Assembly: GCF_947623445.1 (NCBI RefSeq)
Contig: NC_135247.1
Location: forward strand, 932,501-996,500
Length of the DNA: 64,000 nucleotides
Direction of reading: 5' to 3'
DNA from: Clavelina lepadiformis
Taxonomy: Eukaryota; Chordata; Ascidiacea; Aplousobranchia; Clavelinidae
The notes under the pieces were generated by a model, which ran no database searches, was not told the origin of the DNA, and saw only the letters and a program-made list of their open reading frames with translations. Each line of letters starts with the position of its first letter. The stretch's first letter is position 1. Made by a program: the position numbers and the translations under genes. Below, one piece after another: positions 25,322-37,297 of this stretch.

Positions 25322-26719
25322 TGCGACTGCAGTCTTCTAAGATCTATTGGAAATGGACAGTAACAATCAAGGTTAGTATTGGACAAGATTGCCTTACGTC
25401 CAAATCTATCTATCTTTACTACGTAGGCTACCACTCACTTCTAGCAAAACTGAAGCAAAATTTCGGAGCCAGAAAAAGTTGTTGAAATCTATCTCAGCGT
25501 TAGACTTTTAAGCGAAAACTGAACAAGTACCTGGGATTTTTTTCTAAATACTTTTTTCTTGAAACCAGTCTCACCATGAAAATATTTTTGGTAGACATTA
25601 TTTACTGTGTTTTATCATCACCTCCGGGCAAATTCGTTATGAGCTTGGCAGAGAAATATTTCGAAAATTCTGCAGACTGTGTAGTGCATATGAGGGAAAT
25701 TTTCTTTAACAAAGCAAAAATCTTAAAATTCCAAAAATCTGCGGAAAAAACGATTTTCTCATTTCAGTTGAAGTATGCAATTACCCAAAACTAGAACCAC
25801 AAGTTTCAAAACAGGAAATCAGTTGATGATTTTCACACAGCCGCAAGATTCCTTGAAACGACAAAAATTGACTTGAAAACAGGATGTCAAAACGCAGTCG
25901 GTTTGCATTATGCCGATGATCGTCCTTAATTCACTCTATAGTGCATATACGCTCATGCAGCTCAGAAAATTGTATTAGAAGCAATTATTTATTAATTGAA
26001 GACATTTCACATTTAAAAGATTATATAGGCCTAGTTAATGATAGTAAGACACATGTTTTCAAAAGCCTGAAGTTACCGCACTCAATAAGTGTCCATAGCC
26101 AAGGGAGGTTCGACTTCGGTCGTAATTTCGCTTTTTCTCCTTTAGCAATTCAGTATGTTTTAACATATTGGGTTTAAGTTCAATTTTCCAAACAAATATT
26201 TGTTGTTCAAACCGGATTAAAAGTTCGATACACTGCTCGAAAATATGTTCCACTGATTCACGCAAAAGTACCTCAAGTTCTTGCTATTGTGACGAAATCG
26301 CCAGCCATGATTCAACTTATAAATAACATTTCAGTTTCTATATCAATCGACTGCGTTCGGTGATGCAATTTCCTTGGACACGTCTTTCTTCCGCGTAAGC
26401 GACGTTTTAGCAAGATATGACACAGCAGCATGCTGCAGAAGCGTGCGCGGAAAGTTTGCTAATTGAAGCAGCATTTATTAACGACGTGATACATCGCAAT
26501 TTGCCACTGCGTAACCACCTCTGGCAGACATTGTTATCGGTGTAAAAAATTTTGGAAAGTGTTTCAACTTATGCCTAGGGCACAGTAGGTTACATTGTTG
26601 CAGAAAGAACGAAGTCTTGATTCCTTTTTAGCAGTAAGTTGTAGTTGACGTCAGTTCAAACCTTATCGTTATTCACTGAATGTTTTACAGCTAAGTGTAG
26701 ACTTGTTGTTATATACAAA
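25322..26719. other. Divergent intergenic region between WxxW gene C and the TLR
   Basis: About 1.4 kb separates the two divergent starts. It must include both 5' regulatory regions. Most of it is the outer part of the segmental duplication (to about 26.26 kb). No clear promoter motif was recognised. Confidence 0.45.
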
Positions 26720-29700
26720 ATGCCAACGCTTTTTGTCGCTTTATTAGGCTTACTGGTGCTACAGGCGGTCAACGCGAAGAACTTGCTTAATCCCTGCGAG
26801 CCCGCTCTATTCCGCAGAGGCACAGAAATACTGGATTTAAAAAATTATTTGCCCGACCGAATCATTCCACTTTCGAAAGTTTTCCACTGGCTACACAGGG
26901 AATTTTTCTTCGTGACTTGCAGCGGAAGAGCTCTCATCAAAGTACCCCAGATCTTAAATAGTGACGTCGAAGCCCTGGATTTATCGAATAATATGATCCG
27001 ACGTCTGGCAAGCGAAGACCTTTCGCGTTACAGCAAAATTGAGGTTTTGCTTTTGGGATGGAATTGCGTTACGTTCGACTCGGGACAAGCACCCAAGTGC
27101 AAGGAAGGTTTCTACATTGAACCTGGCGCTTTGGCTCATTTAAGTAAACTAAAATGGCTGGAAATTAGCCACAATTTTATTCGCGAATTTCCTCAGCGCT
27201 TGCCACCGTCTATAATAGGACTAGACGTGGGCAGCGCAAATTTGCCGGATATCAGCTCCGACCTGGAGAAATTAAGCAACTTGAAGTCACTGATTGCGTC
27301 CGCTAACTGCTTCCCCTACGAAGCTTCTTTATGTCAGGGCAATTTTACCCTAACAAAGCGGCTGCCTCCGAAAATGGAGTTTGTTTCATTGCTTTACAAT
27401 AGCTGGGAAAGAATTCCCGGAGAGATCTTGAACCGTGATTTATCGGTTTTCCTTTTCCGTGGCAACTTGGTGGCCAATCTAAGAAGAGACGACTTCCTTG
27501 GGTCTCCGCATATAAAAATATTAGACCTATCGTTTATCGCTATTGCAGAATTGACAGTAGAAACTGGAGTATTTGATCATCTTGCCGGCTTAAAGTTTCT
27601 TAATCTTTCCGGGAATTTTATTACTTTTTTACCGAACGACTTTTTTAAATATAACTCGCATTTGGAGATATTGGATCTTTCCGCAAATTGCTTGAAGCGG
27701 ACGATATTTGAAGGAACGTATTTAACTAATTTGTATTGGTTAAGACACCTCGACCTGTCATTCAACAAGTATTGTCTGGACTATACGCCCGCCGGTGAAC
27801 AAGTGGTGTCTAGTACTTTGCGACTTGGGCCGGCTTATTCAACTCTGGCTTCTTTGGGCACTTTCATTCTTGGTTCAAATAATAAAGTTTACCTCGTTTC
27901 CCAGGAAAAGTTTTCGGTGGAAATTCCGAGGATCGACTCGGAGTCGTTTGCCAGCCTCAAAAATTTATCGGTCGTTGAATTCGCGAAATGCAAACTTCAT
28001 CACATCTCTGCCGATGCCTGGAGCAACTTACCACTTGTAAAATCGGTTTATGCCTCTAACAATTACCTTAACCTTGGGGAAACTGTCACCAAAAAACGTA
28101 AGATCATCTTTTCGGATGGTTTTAAAAGAACATTCGAGAAGGAAGGTCGTTCCTTGGTTCTTTCAGACATCGCATGTGAAGTGAGGAATGTCATCGATTA
28201 TTCTAACAATCGCATCACTTCAATTCCTAAAACGCAACTTTTGTCGACCACCACAGTACTTGATTTATCACACAACGAAATAATCGCTATTAGGAAAGAC
28301 GATCTTAACCAGACTAAATCTTTATGTAGGATTGATTTGTCCAACAATCCACTTCAGAATGTTGACGCGGGTTCTTTTCAGACCTTGTCAAATCTGCATG
28401 AGATTGATCTGAGGAATATCGGAACCGGACTCGATGACTTTTCGTTTTTTTGTAATCTGGATCCATCCACGTTGGTTTACGCAAGAATGCGTGCTGCAGA
28501 CACTTCTATCGGCGGAATTTTGGCACTTTGGTTGAAGGGCGAAAACTGTAACGCCACGTCTATTGGAAGCATGGATATTTCACAAAACAACTTAGAGCTC
28601 ATGCTTTTTCCATGGGTGCGAGCTTTTGAAGCTTTTCCAGCCATTAGAGTTCTTCAGCTACAGAATTGTGAACTCGTATCACCTCTCCCGAAGAATTTTT
28701 TTGACGGGCTTTGCTATCTCAAAAATTTGAACTTAGGCTACAACAATTTAAATCAGTTTCCAGCAGAGCCTATGAAGCATTTAACAAGGCTCAATGGCCT
28801 TTTGTTACATCACAATAAGCTTTCCGAATTGAAAGGGAACCTGTCCTTTCTTCCTAACCTCACATCTTTGGTAGTTTCCAACAACAGAATCAACTTCATT
28901 CAAGCAGGCTTCTTTAAAGGTCTACGACTGCATATACTTGATCTTAGCTACAATTATATATCAAAGTTAGATCCATATATGTTCAGTCAGTCGATGCTTT
29001 ATTCCCTGCAGGAAGTGGATTTAAGGTGGAATGAACTTGACTGTTCCTGCTATATTTGGACAGAGTTTTACAAGTGGTACATTTCCGATGCTAGTAACCA
29101 TGTTATACTGAATGGGATTATGCCAACTTGCACACCGGAAATGAATAAATATTATGGCGGCTGCGTTGCCTGCCAATCTCCGCAAGGCCTGCACGGACTC
29201 TCAGTGTCTCGTTACGGATACAACACGTCGTGTGATTTCTACGCAAACCTTGCTAATATGTTGTCATTCACGGCAATCATTCTCGTATTTATGTTAAGTG
29301 GAAGCGTTGGATACAGTACATGGTTTAAGAGAAAAATATTTCGCAAAGTGAATGAATTCTTCAGAGTCCAGTCACTTCGGGAGAACTCAGTAGGCCGGGA
29401 GGACCCAAGTAATGTCTTTGTCTTCTTTGATCTTAAAAACAATGAGCTTGGGGATTGGGTGGATTACAAATTGGTACCTGGCTTGGAAGAACGAAAACCT
29501 TCATTCGAAGTGCGTCTGATTGGACGTGACAATGCTTGTGGTGCCGCTCCAACACAACAACTCATTCGACTTGTTACCAAAAGCCACAAAACGATCGTTT
29601 TCTTATCTGGAAATTTCTGCAACACGCCGACGTGCAGGTATCCTCGTACTTTCGTTCACATACATGATACATTGTTCAGCATAAAATTAGGCTTCAGTCA

Positions 29701-29971
29701 GTGAGATGGTGGCCAAAAATAACCAAGCTATTTCGTTAGGTTCATGATGAACGTGCTTCAAGAACTTCAACACTCTGCGGGTAAGGACAAGTTGATATTA
29801 GTGGAGTGGCGCGGTGAAGAGCCAGCTCGTGTGCCAGAAACCATTCAACAAACCTTTAACAGACGATTTTACAATTATCTAAGGTTTGATCAGACAAACG
29901 ATGACGAACTGATGTTTGTAGAAACCTTGAAAACAGCCTTGCTGTGTAGCTGGCGACCAAATGTAAGATAG
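26720..29971 (+). CDS. Toll-like receptor (long LRR ectodomain, TM, TIR)
   Basis: Exons: join(26720..29637, 29740..29971), encoding 1049 aa. The ATG at 26720 (ACAAAATGCC) is chosen because it opens directly on a signal peptide (MPTLFVALLGLLVLQAVNA). The open frame runs further upstream, but only from a TTG. The ectodomain (about 20-840) carries more than 20 leucine-rich repeats of the LDLSxNxL type. It ends in a cysteine-rich LRR-CT (DCSCYIW near residue 773). Two LRR interruptions, around residues 385-400 and 458-487, resemble the irregular loops of long TLRs. A transmembrane helix follows (about 845-868). The TIR domain begins near 897 (FVFFDLKNNELGDWV, box 1) and is split by the 102-bp intron. 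Box 2 reads VRLIGRDNACG and the box-3 region CSW. It would sense microbial ligands and signal through TIR adaptors. Ligand cannot be told from sequence. Confidence 0.93.
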
Positions 29972-30055
29972 GTTATTAAATGCAAACCAACAGAAGCATT
30001 ATTTTAATTTTTTTTAGTTTTTGCTGAATTGTAAATTCGACCGCGCTTTTGCGAC

Positions 30056-30061
30056 AATAAA
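30056..30061 (+). terminator. Polyadenylation signal of the TLR gene
   Basis: AATAAA about 85 bases past the TLR stop codon. Confidence 0.5.
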
Positions 30062-31090
30062 ATATTTTTGAATGGAAAAAGGAGAACTGTGGTAAGGTCC
30101 GCAAGGAAACAAGACAAAACAGTTGAATACTTGGCACGGCCCAACAATCATCTATCTACAAACAGGCAAAAAGACAAGCTGCTAACAAATTTCATTGCTT
30201 TTGTGATTGCAAGTTTATCAATGAATATTTCATATAATTTGTGATCAACGCAGCGTGGCCGACATGTTTTATGAGAGCTTGAGTTAAAGATTGATTGTTG
30301 GGCACGACTTGGCAGATGCTGGAAATGATTGTTACTTAGTAGTTAACTTATAGCTTTCCTGTTAAACTGTAAACAATGGTTTGATGAACATCCAATTTGG
30401 ACGTTTAAGTACCATAACAATAGGATTGGTAGCTACCACAAGTTCGTCAAAGGCAAGGAACGGATTCTTTAGTATGACGTCGATAGAATTATTTTTTCTC
30501 GAGCAAAGATATCACGGACTCGTAACAACTTCTAAACTATATTTGAGGACAGCAGCTGGACAGAGGTGTCACACGCGTCATTTAAAGACATTCAACATAG
30601 CTCCATCATACATATAAAACAATAAAGCTTGTAAAACACCTAAGAAAGTAAAGCAAGCACATCCAACGTTCATACGACAGCATGTTTTTGCAATGCTTTG
30701 TACACAAGCGCACTGCTATCGTAGAACAGTTCTGTTAAAACTTTTGAAGTTTCTACATCAGCTTCTATTTGGTGCAAAGTCATCAAACAAGCGTGGGATC
30801 AATTTCCAGTCATCATCTCATAACACAGGTTGCTCGAAGTAAAATTAGATGGGGATCATCTTTTTTAACATGGTGTCAATCAGCACCGTTTTTATGACAG
30901 AGAAGGTCAGATAGGTTCAAAATACTCACCTGGGTAAAAATTTCTAACCACAAGCACAGTAAAATTTTAGCACAGGAAGCAATAAAACTGGCCCGAAAGG
31001 GATTGTAATATATCCTAGCTAATGAAAAACAACTAAAGTTGGATCATTTAAAATAGGTCAGGTGAATACAATGCAAAGGGGTTGGTTTCA
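30062..31090. other. Intergenic region between convergent TLR and ABHD16 genes
   Basis: About 1 kb holding the 3' flanks of two convergent genes. No further exon, repeat or RNA gene is supported. Confidence 0.45.
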
Positions 31091-34000
31091 TCAAAGATTT
31101 GGGGAATGTTGGATAACTTCAAAATCGCTTCCATTATCAGAATCGCTGCCGTTGCCACAGCTGGCAAGTACACCCCATGGTGGGGCGAACCAGGACGAGG
31201 GTAGAGGGGTGCAGTGGGTAGATGAATAATGTTGCATGTGCTTGTCAGCCTATGATGTAATAAAAATCATAATTATTATTGTGAGGTCATAATTACAGTG
31301 CTGATAACGGCACTTGACAATCAAATGTTGTAACCTGAAATAAACAGTTGCTAATGTGGCAAAAAGGAATGTGTATTAAACGCAAGAAATGTTTCAACAA
31401 TTTAGAGCGGACGGGCGACTTACCAGGTACAAGACAAGCTGCGTTTTCTCATAAGATTTGAAGCTTTCCCCCACAGACGATGGGATGTTTGATTGAAAAG
31501 AAAACACAGACTTTACAAATGAGGTGCACTCTGTTGATCGAATCGCCCATTTATTCAAGACCGCTTCTGCAATATTTATGCAAAGTTTGATAAGGCAAAA
31601 AAATCTGTAATTAAATGGAACGCTGCAAAAATGCCAACAATGGAACAAACACCATCAACTTTATGTTTAGAGGAACTGGCAAATATTGAAAGTAGAATTT
31701 GACGAAACACCATGATTCACTTATTTTGCTGTGGAAAGCACAGTCTGTATAAAGTAATGGAAACCCTAACATTGCTTTGTGACATCATAAAGATGGACTA
31801 ATTCATCACCTCGAACTTGGTCACTAGGTGCCAGCAGCCATTCCCACAATGCCTCGGACTGTGGCCCTTCACCCTGTACATCGGGGTTCTTTTCCTTTTC
31901 AAAGAGATTAGGAAAACGATGTCGTAGAAATTCCTCAAGAAGCAAGTTTCCTAGGTTACTTGAATACCTTTTAGGACCCTCTGTTAATCAAGAAAATACC
32001 TTGCAATGCTTCAAATGCTTATATTCGTAACAAACAATCTGGTCTCAAATAAGATAATGGTTTTGCTTGGATGGAGAGCTGTTATCCTGATAATTCTACT
32101 TAAGCCAGCCAAGTCCAACCAAAATACCCCAAAAATGAAGTGAAATTTTAATGTTGGTCATAGATACAACATTACTTCCTTCTTCGTGTTTTTCGATGAA
32201 AGTTTCAAAAGAAACTAGGTGAGTATAATGTTATAAGATTAACTAGAACTGTTTTGGTGATTTCTCATAGGCCAAGAGATTTTTAAACCATTCATCAAAA
32301 TTATATATGCAGAAGGACAACAACCTTCCAATGTACTGCACAAATTTGCAACTGGGCCACAGGTTGGACATAGCTGGTTTAGAAAATACTTCTGATTGGT
32401 TAAATAAAAGCGGAAAATCGACCTAGATTCATCACTTCATCATCCATCCGTCTTATGAATGCCACTGGCCCATTGTATTCGTCCAAATTCTTGCTGTTGT
32501 GGAGGTTGAGGTAATTTCGAATCGTGTACTCCACAAGAGGTTCTAGCAACAGCAAATCTCGTGATAAAAAATTGTCAAAATCTCAAGTTGGCTTGGGTTT
32601 ATGAAGCAACAAGCTCACCGATGAAATTTGGCATCATTCTCCTCGCGAATGGCATAATATCATAGAATGTTGCGTCAAGGAAAAGACCTCGAATATCAGG
32701 ATATGAGGCAGCTGCGTTAATTGCTGTGTATGCGCCTGTATGGACCAAGTGCATCCAGTCAGCAATATCGAATCCAACGAGACCACACAATGCAGTAGGA
32801 ATGGTCAGCTGGTTTCTTTTTCAAATTTATGCACCAACGGTATGGTGGCCATACCATTACCGCAGAATAAAGATACCATACGCTAACTCACCAATGGACC
32901 AAGCAAATAGAATAATGTTTTCCGGTTTGAAGTTTAACTTATGGATTGCGTACTGCATCACCACATCCAAGGCGTTATTCTCTGCATCGGGAAATGGCTT
33001 ACCCTGAAAATTTAAAACTTCAGGCAAATATCCTTATTTTGAAATCGAAGATTTTCCCCAGCAAAGCTCGAAATGTTTTGGTGCAAAATGAAATTTTCTC
33101 CACAAACTTGTTTCGCAGAAGTTTACAATATCTTGTGACTTACCGAGCTCCCTGCGAACCCGGGGTGGTTCCACCCCAGCACGGAGTACCCAGCACTGAG
33201 GGGGGTGCACATGCAACCCACTTCATAGAAACCGGCATTCCCCTCGCAGCATATAACGAGTGTGTCGCTGTGCAGGGTCGTGACCTCTGGACCGACGTCT
33301 GAATCCAGGCGATGGGGATGATCTCTGCAGGAAATTGAAATCTTACAACCACGTCTACTGACAAAACTTAGCAACGATTCGTTTGTATTTAATCCAATAG
33401 TTAACACCGTCTCTATTAGATTTGTATAGACTATATACTTTTGCCTTCTGTCCACAAACATGCAATCGATCTCATTTTTGTCTTCTGCAAGAAGTTTTGC
33501 CCGCAAACCTGTGTGCTGAAAAGAGCAAAATGCGATAAATGGTCCATCTTTTAAAAAATTAATGTTAGTTTGTCAGTTTCTGTTATTCTGTGATTTGAAC
33601 GGTAATAAATTCAAACCTCTTCAACGAGTTTGTTCCTTGCATCATCCAAGGCCAAACCTAGAATGAAAAAGATGCGTTTTGACAGCAACGTTCAAAAAAG
33701 AGTTTTATTGCTTCACACTCACCGATGGCAGCCTGCATCAAGGAAGTCGAACCAGGATATACGAGCCAGACGCCAACGCAGTGAGAGATGAAATAAGCGA
33801 GAAAATCTTTAGGAAATCCGATAAAAATTGTGGAAAGAAAATTGCTATTTTGGGCTCGCAACCTGCCCCATGTTGAACGACTTTTGTTCTTCGTCTTCTT
33901 GACCTCGACTTGGTCAGTTTGGAAGTCAACCGGCCAATACCGAAAGTCAAAATCGTAAGTCCTAAGCAATCTCTGGAGAAATGAAAGTAATTGGCAAGAG

Positions 34001-35330
34001 TTTAAGGCATCATTCGTAGCATATATTAAGAAATGTTTATTACACACAGCCAAGAAATCAACATAAGATACATAAATAATTTTACATGATACTATACGCA
34101 TCAATAAATGTGCTAAGATAGGCTGTTTTACTATGAATATACATAACTGTACGTTGTGTACAGCTGCTGCCATATATAGACCTATGTGACTTACTCTTCT
34201 GTAAGAGTCTTTAGGAGATTTTATGACCCCATGCAAGATGTCAAGGAAGTCAATGTACTCTTGATTCTTAGATCTCCCGTAACCTGTAAATTGTTAGAAA
34301 CAATCAGGACATATGGTAAAGTTTATTAATCGACGATATCCATGCTTAAAGAAAATGTCTGCAAAACATGGAAGTCAAAAAAACTTGCTGTAAAACGTAA
34401 TATATATAGATGAAGCCTTTGTCAATTTGAGTTAACTTTTGGCTTACATGTCTATCGATCTAACCGAAAAATATATCTAATCACGTTTGTTAAGAAACGT
34501 GAATTTACAAACATAGAAACACTTGAACATTTACATCAACTATCATTGCAGAAATCAACAGTATGATGTTTTTAGTCTTGTAGTACATTATATTTATGCA
34601 ATACACTATTTGACTTTTGCACAGTACATCAGCTTACACAGTAAACGTTATACCAGTAGTTGCAGGCATAATGGTACAATTCGTCTCACCTCGAATGAAG
34701 TAGACACCAAATAACATGAGAACAGGCCAACATGCCAGCTTCCCGAATTCCAAAAAGTATGCAAGCGTGCAATACCCTTTAATATGATGAAATGATGTTA
34801 ATTTTCTCTTCCCAAAGAAGTTAAATTTTAATATCAAATATATGATGTGAATTATGATTTATTTAAATACAAAGACACCATAAAAATTTTTTTTTAATGT
34901 TGGCATAAAACATTGCGCTGAGATAAGTTTTCAAACAGTTTTAGTTTTTACCACAAACATTTAACTTCAAATGCCACATTTACACAGTGCATACTGAAAC
35001 TTTGCAAATTTTTCTAAACACTTCTAAATATATAGAGTGTCATTGCTACAAGGTAACTTTCTTATCCGGATGTTGTACTATTTGCTCCTAAAAGTGATAT
35101 CACAAAACTTCATCATCATGCATTGATTAATTTCACGTACACTTAGCTTTAATGTCCAATCATCAACAAGTCAAACCTTCACGGACTTAGAGCATTTATT
35201 GCTTACCTCGTCTGTAGAGAAAACTTGCCCATAATGGGGATGCATAGAGAAGTATGGACTTGGTTGTATTGACAAAACTCAAAATTTTTTGAGTAGTTTC
35301 CTCAATGCTATTTGGTTCGTACTCATATGC
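31091..35330 (-). CDS. ABHD16: ABHD16 phosphatidylserine lipase (first exon unresolved)
   Basis: Exons: complement(join(31091..31249, 31424..31566, 31810..31980, 32423..32542, 32619..32735, 32892..33003, 33144..33324, 33439..33515, 33617..33657, 33723..33972, 34195..34283, 34690..34776, 35207..35330)). They join in frame for 557 codons including the stop. Vertebrate ABHD16A is about 558 aa, so almost all of it is present. Diagnostic stretches are FDFRYWPVDF, KLLAEDKNEID, CMFVDRR, LVICCEGNAGFYEVGC, GYSVLGWNHPGFAGS, the nucleophile elbow AWSIG, RRMDDEV (catalytic Asp) and STHCTPLP (catalytic His). Two hydrophobic segments near the N-terminus fit the membrane anchor of the family. Vertebrate ABHD16A hydrolyses phosphatidylserine to lyso-PS at the ER. 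The exon at 35207-35330 starts in phase 0, so a further 5' coding exon is needed. A candidate ATG at 35589 (MEASAHVITPKFSSVYARVL) has no clean phase-0 donor. Confidence 0.92.
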
Positions 35331-35883
35331 CTATAAAATCATTTGATTACAGTCATGTATGTAACAAAGATTGAGTAAACCGCAACTGACTAACTAGTAA
35401 CACGTCAAAAACACATTTTGCAGTTAAACTGTCCCAGTATTTCACCCAATGTATATTCGAAAGTTGCAGTCACTAACTAAACGACCGCTGTACATTTTTA
35501 CCGGACTGAAAAGCACAGCAGTTTTTGTCGAGAACTCGTGCATACACAGATGAAAATTTTGGCGTGATAACATGCGCTGAAGCTTCCATTTTTTTGTTTG
35601 TTTATTACAAATTGGCGTTCAAGCAACCAATTTTTCTTTGTTTATTTATTACAAATCGACATAAGGTTAAAAACAGTTGGCATGCACATTGATGAACCTC
35701 GTGTGGTTAAGTGCCACACTTTTCATTGTTGTATACATAAAATAGTCAAAAAAAATCAAAAAGATTGACTTGAATGCGAGCCAATAGCAATTTTCAAAAG
35801 GAAATTAGCCTCAAGGAAAATCATTGTTTTTTTTTAAAGAGAGAGTGGACTTCTCCGATTAAAGAAAATTTTGGTAAATCATG

Positions 35884-36222
35884 TTAGCCTATGAGTGTCA
35901 GAATGCACTGGTGCGAAAGGCCGTATTGATTGAAAATTCTTAGGTTTGCACCTGCCCTGCATACTCTGCAGTCTGGCAACAAACCGCATGGTTTAGAAAA
36001 ATACATACCCTGTGGTTCCCGTCCCTTGACTTGTGGATTCGCCGCAAAAATGGGCCTGTTAGACATCTCCAAAATGTTGCCATTGCCCTTCAGCTATCTG
36101 GCCTTGTAAATAGCGTTCCGTCAGAGGGAATGATATCGCCACGGCTCACCTAGAGGTTAACTCCTGTCCGTCTTGTCTAAAGAACCTGGCTTCTGGCTAG
36201 ACCTAGTGTGCTGGAAAACAAA
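35884..36222 (-). other. Possible 5' exons upstream of ABHD16
   Basis: Two stretches on the minus strand are bounded by good splice sites. One, about 36150-36222, runs from a TTTTGTTTTCCAG acceptor to a CTCTAG/GTGAGC donor. The other ends at a strong AGG/GTATGT donor near 36008 and contains an ATG frame reading MSNRPIFAANPQVKGREPQ. They could be alternative leader exons of ABHD16, but the second ends in phase 1 while the first firm ABHD16 exon needs phase 0. They may belong to something else. Confidence 0.25.
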
Positions 36223-37297
36223 AGGATATTTTCCGGCCACCCACTGATCCAGGCTGATTTGTTTTGTCAGAACGAGACAAGAAACCGTTCTTATAGGACA
36301 AAATACTGGCTATCACACCCACCGTATGCTAGTAGAAGCGAGTGAGCAAATCGACGGGATATCGAATTCTCATAATTTATGATTCTTCATCGGCAACAAT
36401 AGTTTACGGAGTAATAAAATTTTGGGATCTGAGGAAGGGGACACAAACTTACGGAAAGTGAGAAAAAACAGTGCAAGTTTTTCTCTTCAGTGTTCTATGG
36501 TTAATTAGCATTTATTGCTAACTTTAAAACAATCTATATTTGATGCAATAGGTTGCAAGCTTTCGATAAACTTTAGAAAAGATTTTACCCGCGTGAAATC
36601 GCATAGAAATCGTTCAAAGAAAAAATATCCAAAAATCCTGTTTAAATATTTGATAACACCTAACGATCTAACCAGTCCTCGTCTTTAGAGACCTGAAGTT
36701 AAGAAATACTACTCTTGAAACGAACTTATTTCATAGTCTTTAAACAGGTATGTGAAGTCTATTGGTAAGCTTAAATTATTGTATTTGAATAAAACAAGAT
36801 TACAGTAGCCTGCAATTGTCATAAAATATCCTGCATTTGTGAAAATACATCTATTATTATTGATTACTTTAAACTTATCTAAGTTAGAAATAAATATCGA
36901 ATAAGCTATATCACACATCACATAATATACACATGAACACACGCTACAAGCATCGGTAAATAGAAAAACGCAGTTGAAAATAAAATCAGGTGCATCAAGT
37001 AATTAAAGATAACAGTAAAGAGAAAATGTTCATATTTTACGAAACAGACATAATTTAATTCTGCACAAAATCTAAAAAGCGCTAAAAACTTTAAAGCTAG
37101 GAAATGTATCACAATCAATGTGTTTGATAAAATTAAGTTTCATTCTTTACTTTTGAAAATAAGTATCGGCACTTCGACCAAGTTTAACAGGTTTCCTGCA
37201 AAACAAGTGGGCACTTAGACAATTGGAATATTAAAAAGCAAATTTGAACCAATGATAAACAATGTAACAAAATGTACCTATAATGTAAAGCATTACT
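36223..37297. other. Intergenic region
   Basis: AT-rich sequence between the ABHD16 5' region and TPR gene 1. Nothing recognised. Confidence 0.4.

Larger units (their letters stand above)
20690..26260. repeat. Segmental duplication, right copy (contains WxxW gene C)
   Basis: Counterpart of about 12730-18660, in direct orientation. Differences include a 598-bp pogo-like insertion (20947-21544) absent from the left copy, indels in introns, and a shorter signal-peptide exon. The right edge lies just upstream of the Toll-like receptor gene. Edges are approximate. Confidence 0.8.

Noticed and set aside
25576-25794. 72-codon plus-strand frame with a signal-like start
   Set aside because: Not preserved in the duplicated left block (near 17.15 kb) and without family resemblance.
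26645-26719. Upstream extension of the TLR open frame
   Set aside because: It begins at TTG, not ATG, and precedes a perfectly placed signal peptide starting at the ATG at 26720.
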